Shown piece by piece: positions 59,277 through 64,000 of a DNA stretch of 64,000 nucleotides. Numbering within the stretch: position 1 is the stretch's first letter; each line of letters begins with the position of its first letter. The translations under genes and the position numbers were made by a program. The notes under the pieces were generated by a model. That model ran no database searches. It saw only the letters and a program-made list of their open reading frames with translations, and was not told where the DNA came from. This stretch comes from Microcosmobacter mediterraneus (GTDB lineage Bacteria; Bacteroidota; Bacteroidia; Flavobacteriales; Flavobacteriaceae): assembly GCF_031846265.1 (NCBI RefSeq), contig NZ_JAVRIA010000001.1:1-64000 (forward strand), in the 5' to 3' direction.

Positions 59277-60032
59277 TTAGTTTAGTTCAATTTCTTCTGA
59301 GATTAATTGCTTTAGTTTTTTAGATGCTTCAACAATACCTTCTAGCTTATGTACCATCATGTTGCTATGACCTCTAACATAACCAATGTATTGTTTAAAA
59401 AATAGATAGTCTTTAGAGCTAGGATTAAAGATCCAAGGATTAATGGCAATTGCTCGCTCTTTATTCTGGCGATACAAAGCATTAAAATTAAACCAACCTT
59501 CAATACATTTTTCTTCTCTAATTAATATATCCTTACTCAATTCTAAATTATAAAAAGATTCTCTTTCACAAAGTTGATAATAATTTTGAATTGCACTTAC
59601 CAAATTATCAGAGCCAATAGCATAAAGACTTCCCGTATTTTTTAGTTCTTCAAACACAGATGTATTGAGGTTAAGTGTAGCTGTGTAATAAATACGTTTA
59701 CTGGTTAAGAAATCTAAATCATCAGCTGTGATGCCTTTATTTAAAATCACAAGAGCACTATCAGTAAATTTTAGTCGATCTTTAAACCCATTATTAACGG
59801 TATCTATAATATTACAACGCGCAATATTTTGATCTAGTTCTTTAGAGAGTTTAACTAGTAGTTCAGCATTACGTTGCTTATTTAAACGATTGCTATTCCA
59901 ATTACTAATAGCAAGAGCAATGAGTATGCCTATAACCACTAGTATTATTTCGCCTATGGCATATTTAAAATATTTAGAGGATTTGTTTGTGCTCATAAGA
60001 TCATAACGTATGCGTCTAAAGAATTTTAGCAT
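59277..60032 (-). CDS. DUF6090 family membrane-anchored protein
   Basis: The 251-residue protein starts with a basic stretch and one helix (about 25-45: KYFKYAIGEIILVVIGILIALAISNWN), the signature of the flavobacterial DUF6090 family. A helical soluble domain follows (LLVKLSKELDQNIARCNII onwards). No catalytic motif. These proteins are often multi-copy in flavobacterial genomes. Probably an inner-membrane protein with a periplasmic helical domain; function unknown. Divergent from the M28 operon across a 259-bp region with nested inverted repeats. Confidence 0.85.
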   Translation of the reverse strand: MLKFFRRIRYDLMSTNKSSKYFKYAIGEIILVVIGILIALAISNWNSNRLNKQRNAELLVKLSKELDQNIARCNIIDTVNNGFKDRLKFTDSALVILNKGITADDLDFLTSKRIYYTATLNLNTSVFEELKNTGSLYAIGSDNLVSAIQNYYQLCERESFYNLELSKDILIREEKCIEGWFNFNALYRQNKERAIAINPWIFNPSSKDYLFFKQYIGYVRGHSNMMVHKLEGIVEASKKLKQLISEEIELN

Positions 60033-60159
60033 CTTAGGATAATTAATAAACCTAAAAATACTAATTATGAATGTAAGTTCTTATTAAGAGTTTAACACAT
60101 TTTTAAATGCAACAAGTATTTTCGTATTATCTTTAAGCTTTTAAAGCTAACTCATGAAA

Positions 60160-60268
60160 TGAGAATAAATAAATTTATTTTTTTGCATACCAACCGAGAA
60201 TAATTAATTTTTTGTGCGAAAGTGCAACGGTTGATCTAAGCATAAAATTTTTATTTATTTGATTCTCA
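60160..60268. repeat. Nested inverted repeats upstream of the M28 operon
   Basis: Outer arms TGAGAATAAATAAAT (60160-60174) and ATTTATTTGATTCTCA (60253-60268) are complementary apart from one bulged base. Inside are CAACCG (about 60191-60196) and CGGTTG (about 60228-60233), with TTTTGC and GCATAA flanks. The whole folds on paper into a long interrupted stem. It could be a structured leader, a small RNA or the remnant of a miniature element. Confidence 0.35.
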
Positions 60269-60291
60269 GTAAAATAAAAATTTTCAAATAG

Positions 60292-61692
60292 ATGAAATAT
60301 TTACTATTATTTTTCTTGTCATTAAGTTTAACAATTAATGCGCAATCTGACGAGGACGTTCTAAAAATAATCTATTACCAAACACTTACTAACGGTAAAA
60401 GTTACCAATGGTTAGATTATTTATCCAATCAGATTGGTGGTCGATTATCTGGTTCGGTTAATGCTGAACTCGCTGTAGAATATACCAAAAAAGAACTCGA
60501 AGCCCTTGGCTTAGACAAAGTTTGGTTACAACCAGTTATGGTACCAAAATGGGTTAGAGGTACAAAGGAGTATGCTTACATTGAGGGAGCTTCAGGCAGA
60601 ACAACTACAGTAAATATTTGTGCATTAGGAGGTTCTATTGCTACCAATCCAACTGGTCTCAAAGCAAATATTATTGAGGTTATGAATTTTGAGCAGTTAG
60701 AAGAACTTGGAAAGGAAAAAATTGAAGGCAAAATAGTATTCTACAACAGACCAATGCAACCCGATTTAATTCACACCTTCGAGGCTTATGGTGGTTGCGC
60801 AAATCAACGTTATGCAGGTGCTAGAGAAGCTGCTAAATATGGAGCAGCTGGTGTTATTGTGAGATCTCTGAATTTACGATTAGATGATTTTCCGCACACA
60901 GGAAGCATGTCTTATGGCGATATTGCTCCTCAAGATCGAATTCCAGCTGCAGCAATTAGTACCAATGATGCTGAGTTACTAAGCAGTATGTTGTCCTTAG
61001 ATAATAATCTAAAGTTTTTTTTCCGTCAAAATTGTAAGCAGTTTCCAGATGTAGAATCCTATAATGTCATTGGTGAAATGACAGGTAGTGAGTTTCCTAA
61101 TGACATTATTATTGTAGGAGGCCACTTAGATTCTTGGGATTTGGGAGATGGTTCACATGATGATGGTGCAGGAGTAGTACAATCGATGGATGTAATTCGT
61201 TTACTTAAAGAGAGTGGAATAAAACCAAAGCGCACTATACGAGTGGTTTTATTTATGAACGAAGAAAATGGCTTACGTGGAGGTCGTAAATATGCTGAAG
61301 AAGCTAGAGCTAAAGGTGAGAATCATATTTTTGCATTAGAAAGTGATTCAGGTGGTTTTACACCAAGAGGATTTTCTTTTGATTGTAGTGATAATAATTT
61401 TACTCAAGTAAAAGCCTGGGAACCCTTGTTTAAACCGTATTTAATTCACTACTTCGAAAAAGGTTATGGTGGTGCAGATATTAATCCATTAAAGGTTGAT
61501 GGTACTGTTTTAGCTGGATTAAGACCAGATAGTCAGCGTTATTTTGATCATCATCATGCCAGTAACGACACGTTTGAACATGTTAACAAAAGAGAGCTGG
61601 AGCTCGGAGCAGGCACAATGACCGCTTTAGTGTACTTATTCGATAAATATGGTGTAAACCCAATTATGAAAACTAAGGAAGTGAAAAACTAA
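60292..61692 (+). CDS. Secreted M28 family zinc aminopeptidase with PA domain
   Basis: The signal peptide (about 1-18, TINAQ) is followed by a split peptidase domain with a protease-associated insert (about 110-240, with KIVFYNRPM and YGAAGVIVRSL). Zinc ligands are H in GGHLDSWDLGD, D in HDDGAG, E in FMNEENGLRGG, D in ALESDSGG and H in FDHHHASNDTF. Homologues include carboxypeptidase Q-like proteins. It should remove single amino acids from peptides in the periplasm or outside. It is first in an operon with the thioredoxin-like, DinB and VOC genes (5, -14 and 4 bp spacing). Confidence 0.92.
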   Translation: MKYLLLFFLSLSLTINAQSDEDVLKIIYYQTLTNGKSYQWLDYLSNQIGGRLSGSVNAELAVEYTKKELEALGLDKVWLQPVMVPKWVRGTKEYAYIEGASGRTTTVNICALGGSIATNPTGLKANIIEVMNFEQLEELGKEKIEGKIVFYNRPMQPDLIHTFEAYGGCANQRYAGAREAAKYGAAGVIVRSLNLRLDDFPHTGSMSYGDIAPQDRIPAAAISTNDAELLSSMLSLDNNLKFFFRQNCKQFPDVESYNVIGEMTGSEFPNDIIIVGGHLDSWDLGDGSHDDGAGVVQSMDVIRLLKESGIKPKRTIRVVLFMNEENGLRGGRKYAEEARAKGENHIFALESDSGGFTPRGFSFDCSDNNFTQVKAWEPLFKPYLIHYFEKGYGGADINPLKVDGTVLAGLRPDSQRYFDHHHASNDTFEHVNKRELELGAGTMTALVYLFDKYGVNPIMKTKEVKN

Positions 61693-61697
61693 AAAGT

Positions 61698-62816
61698 ATG
61701 AGATTTCCTATTTTCGTTTTTTTGGCTATAATTATTTGTTTTTCCTGTAAACAGGAAGACGTAATTACCTATGATGAGGTTGTATTAAAGTTTAATGAAA
61801 CTTCTAATTCAATTCAAAAATTATCCTATAATGTAAGACGAATAGATAGTTTTCCATCTAGAGATGGAGGAGCTATAAATGTTTGGGATAATAATGGTAG
61901 TTCATTAATTGAAATTAATAATAAAGATGAGGTCTTTGGTTTTAATTTCTATGGTAAAATGAATAATAAACCTTTTACTACGATATATGATCAAGGCAAT
62001 GTCTTTTATTTAGATGATGAAGAAAAAACCTATGAGCAAGACAAAGGAGGATATTTTGTCTTAGGGAGTCCTGGAGGTCAAATGGTATCCACATCTTTTT
62101 TTAAACTCGATTCTATTTTTGAAACTATCAAAGTTACGCCAAACAAATTGGGCTATAAAATTAACTACACTTTTGCTGATGATACAGTCTATTTAGTAAC
62201 CAATAGAATTAAAATCGTACAATTAAACGAAGAATTTATACCTATTCATGTTCGAACTTCGTCTTATTCCCAAGGTGAGAAGCAAACAGGTGATTATGTT
62301 TTTACTGATATTAAAGTTAATGACGCTGTATCGGAAAACATAAGCGAAAAAAAAATGATACTAGCCTCTTACGAAAAAGAGGTACAAGAAGAAAGCTTAC
62401 CTAGTCCGCTTTTAAATAAAAAGTTACCAGAACTAATTTTTAAAGATATTGTTACAGATGCTAATATTAAGTTGAATACTGATAAACTATTATTAATAGA
62501 TTTTTGGGAAATATGGTGTGGATGGTGTATCAAAGCCTTCCCAAAAGTTGATGCATTAAATAATACATATTCTAAAGATCTTCAAATAATAGGTGTTGTT
62601 ACAGAAAGTAGAGATAAGGCTATAGAGATGATAGAAGCTAAGCATAGTAAAATATCACATGGTTTTATGGATAAGTCTATTTTAGATAAGTTTCAAGTTA
62701 ATTCATTTCCGAGATATTTTCTTGTAGATAAAAAGGGCATAGTACGTAAAGAATATTTTGGTTTTTCAGAAAACATAGAAAACGATATTAAATCATTAAT
62801 TAATGAAACTAAATAA
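61698..62816 (+). CDS. Thioredoxin-fold lipoprotein with N-terminal domain
   Basis: Lipobox CFSC places the lipidated Cys at about residue 17. The N-terminal about 220 residues resemble outer-membrane lipoprotein-sorting-like domains (LolA/RseB-like beta pattern, e.g. VYLVTNRIKIVQLNEEFIPIHVRT), and the C-terminal part (about 240-372) is a TlpA/ResA thioredoxin with active-site WCGWC in DFWEIWCGWCIKAFP. SFPRYFLVDKKGIV contains the cis-Pro. It probably acts in periplasmic disulfide reduction or as a client-specific redox lipoprotein. Its end overlaps the DinB gene by 14 bp. Confidence 0.85.
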   Translation: MRFPIFVFLAIIICFSCKQEDVITYDEVVLKFNETSNSIQKLSYNVRRIDSFPSRDGGAINVWDNNGSSLIEINNKDEVFGFNFYGKMNNKPFTTIYDQGNVFYLDDEEKTYEQDKGGYFVLGSPGGQMVSTSFFKLDSIFETIKVTPNKLGYKINYTFADDTVYLVTNRIKIVQLNEEFIPIHVRTSSYSQGEKQTGDYVFTDIKVNDAVSENISEKKMILASYEKEVQEESLPSPLLNKKLPELIFKDIVTDANIKLNTDKLLLIDFWEIWCGWCIKAFPKVDALNNTYSKDLQIIGVVTESRDKAIEMIEAKHSKISHGFMDKSILDKFQVNSFPRYFLVDKKGIVRKEYFGFSENIENDIKSLINETK

Positions 62817-63372
62817 TAGCATAGTTATCATTGCCTTACTTTTTACAATAAGTATAAACGCGCAAAAAGATAAGTTACTATACTACGAAATACCAGAAGC
62901 CTCAGAGAATTTTACAGCTGGTACAGTTGCAGCACGTTTAGTTGATGGTTTAGGATTTAGATATCATCATGCCTCAGAAGGTTTAACGGAAAAGGATTTA
63001 AAATTTTCGCCCAGTGAAGGAGCGCGTTCTGCTGAAGAAACTTTGCAGCATATTTATGACTTATCCAAGATCATAGTAAATGCGTGTTTACATAAACCTA
63101 ATAACAGAGAAAAAGAAGCCCTTACTTACGCACAACTTAGAGCCAAAACACTTCAAAACTTTAAAACTGCAGCAGATATTCTAAGATCTAGTGACGATAT
63201 TTCTGAGTTTACGCTCAATTTTGGTGACAATAAAATTCCGTTTTGGAATAATATAAATGGACCAATTGCCGATGCTATTTGGCATGCAGGACAATTGGCA
63301 ACGATAAGACGAATGTCTGGCAATCCAATAAATTCTAAGGTTAATCATTTTAATGGAACAGTAAGGCAATAA
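62803..63372 (+). CDS. DinB-like four-helix protein
   Basis: The 189-residue protein has an apparent signal peptide (INAQK) and then a DinB/YfiT-type four-helix bundle. The putative metal-binding His residues are in EETLQHIYDLSK (about residue 80) and IWHAGQLATIRR (about 165-176), plus an additional HH at RYHHASEGL. Unlike typical cytoplasmic DinB proteins, it seems exported. Possible thiol S-transferase or metal-dependent enzyme; substrate unknown. Third gene of the M28 operon. Confidence 0.82.
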   Translation: MKLNNSIVIIALLFTISINAQKDKLLYYEIPEASENFTAGTVAARLVDGLGFRYHHASEGLTEKDLKFSPSEGARSAEETLQHIYDLSKIIVNACLHKPNNREKEALTYAQLRAKTLQNFKTAADILRSSDDISEFTLNFGDNKIPFWNNINGPIADAIWHAGQLATIRRMSGNPINSKVNHFNGTVRQ

Positions 63373-63376
63373 TATT

Positions 63377-63754
63377 ATGAATAAAGCTTTTTTAAAACAT
63401 GTTCATCCTGTGCTTCCTGTTAAGAATGTTACAGAAGCGATTAATTATTATATTGATCGTTTAGGTTTTAATTTAGCATTTAAAGATCTAGGAGACGATC
63501 CTAAATATGGAGGTGTTGTTAGAGATGGTATTGAGTTACATTTGCAATGGCATAGTGATGAAGAGTGGAAAGAAGGTTTAGATGCATTATCACTCAGAAT
63601 TTATGTAGATGAAGTCGATTTACTTTTTGAAGAGTACCAAAACAAAAATGTTTTTCATGAGCATACATCTCTAAAAAATACACCTTGGAGAACGCGAGAA
63701 TTTGCTTTTTACGATCTTAGTAAAAACGGACTTACTTTTTATAAAGATTTATAA
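63377..63754 (+). CDS. VOC family (glyoxalase/bleomycin-resistance-like) protein
   Basis: A single 125-residue VOC module: HVHPVLPVKNVTEAINYYIDRLGFNLAF, the GGVVRDGIELHLQWH strand and FAFYDLSKNGLTFY at the end. The bleomycin-resistance-like label rests on fold only. It may protect against reactive metabolites or bind a small molecule. Last gene of the operon and convergent, by 6 bp, with the M23 peptidase gene. Confidence 0.87.
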   Translation: MNKAFLKHVHPVLPVKNVTEAINYYIDRLGFNLAFKDLGDDPKYGGVVRDGIELHLQWHSDEEWKEGLDALSLRIYVDEVDLLFEEYQNKNVFHEHTSLKNTPWRTREFAFYDLSKNGLTFYKDL

Positions 63755-64000
63755 TTTACGTCTATAATATTTACCCTGTCTCAAAGGTTTTTTAGGATAG
63801 TCTATAAAGTATATTGGTATGGCTTCACTGCCATATTTCATGACTACAAAATGTAAATGAGGTGTTGTTGTAAACCCAGTAAACCCAGAAATTCCTATCG
63901 CTTGTTGAGCCTTAATGGAATCACCAACTTTTATAAGTACACCTTTATAATCTAAATGCACGTAATGTCCAAAAGTACCATCATCATGGTATACTATTAT
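63749..64000 (-). CDS. M23 family peptidase, C-terminal part (cut by window edge)
   Basis: The frame is open to the window end (in-frame residues before the visible Val are IIVYHDDGTFGHY), so the N-terminal part is missing. The remaining segment has the LytM-type core GVLIKVGDSIKAQQAIGISGFTGFTTTPHLHFVVM, with the HLH metal ligands, and a short basic C-terminal tail. It would cleave peptidoglycan cross-links. Whether the enzyme is active depends on the first His/Asp ligands outside the window. Confidence 0.88.
   Translation of the reverse strand: MIVYHDDGTFGHYVHLDYKGVLIKVGDSIKAQQAIGISGFTGFTTTPHLHFVVMKYGSEAIPIYFIDYPKKPLRQGKYYRRKL

Noticed and set aside
1..64000. Prophage, insertion sequence, genomic island or defence system
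   Set aside because: No transposase, integrase, capsid, restriction or toxin-antitoxin motif was seen in any credible frame; composition is uniform.

Overview
The window looks like chromosomal core sequence from a marine-type member of the Flavobacteriaceae (Bacteroidota). Supporting signs are the strong A+T bias, -7 promoter boxes of the form TAnnTTTG with little Shine-Dalgarno signal, three secreted proteins with type IX secretion (Por) C-terminal tails, an archaeal/eukaryal-type ProS, a Rho with a long Asn/Gln-rich insert, bacillithiol synthesis (BshC), and Bacteroidota-only families (DUF4293, DUF4295, DUF1599, DUF3667, DUF6090). I see no insertion sequence, prophage, CRISPR array, rRNA operon or integrative element.

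Layout. 0-7 kb: a FadL-like outer-membrane protein and a low-complexity lipoprotein diverge from proS; then tRNA-Glu, rpsT, and rho on the opposite strand. 6.7-18 kb: DUF4293, a phosphoesterase, truA and an MsbA-like ABC exporter; a folP-cdaA-DUF3667-DUF3667 operon on the minus strand; DUF1599, a DoxX/MauE-type protein, an orphan DppB-type permease preceded by a heptamer tandem repeat, a TlpA-like lipoprotein and tpiA. 18-26 kb: a membrane-anchored AraC regulator, a T9SS FG-GAP protein, prmA, clpS, and a minus-strand sulfur operon (two YeeE/YedE halves, TauE/SafE, persulfide dioxygenase-rhodanese), then tRNA-Arg and an unlisted 50-codon gene. 26-39 kb: a T9SS endonuclease I, a TonB-dependent receptor, a CoA-binding protein, a sodium:solute symporter, a T9SS BNR-repeat protein, recR, a GT2 glycosyltransferase, a 2-oxo acid dehydrogenase E2, and a polysaccharide-lyase-like lipoprotein. 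39-49 kb: an exonuclease-FAH-Hpt-cinA operon, rpmB-rpmG-DUF4295, ftsY, an amidase, a serine hydrolase and rimO. 49-64 kb: a TonB-C-like protein, an M16 peptidase, bshC, guaA, a LysM/receptor-fold protein, OsmC, DUF922, DUF3820, DUF6090, then an M28-thioredoxin-DinB-VOC operon and the end of an M23 peptidase cut by the window edge.

Most genes are housekeeping or envelope genes in tight operons, many with 4-bp ATGA overlaps. The points most worth a second look are: (i) an 8.7-copy 7-bp repeat that ends exactly at a CTG codon standing where the permease start Met should be; (ii) two zinc-ribbon DUF3667 paralogues translationally coupled to the c-di-AMP synthase gene; (iii) a split thiosulfate-transporter/persulfide operon in a bacillithiol-making organism; (iv) a 50-aa small protein behind tRNA-Arg; (v) an Asp-to-Asn change in the E2 acyltransferase catalytic motif; and (vi) a palindromic intergenic repeat whose two copies differ by compensatory changes. 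I did not find a complete novel defence or biosynthetic system.
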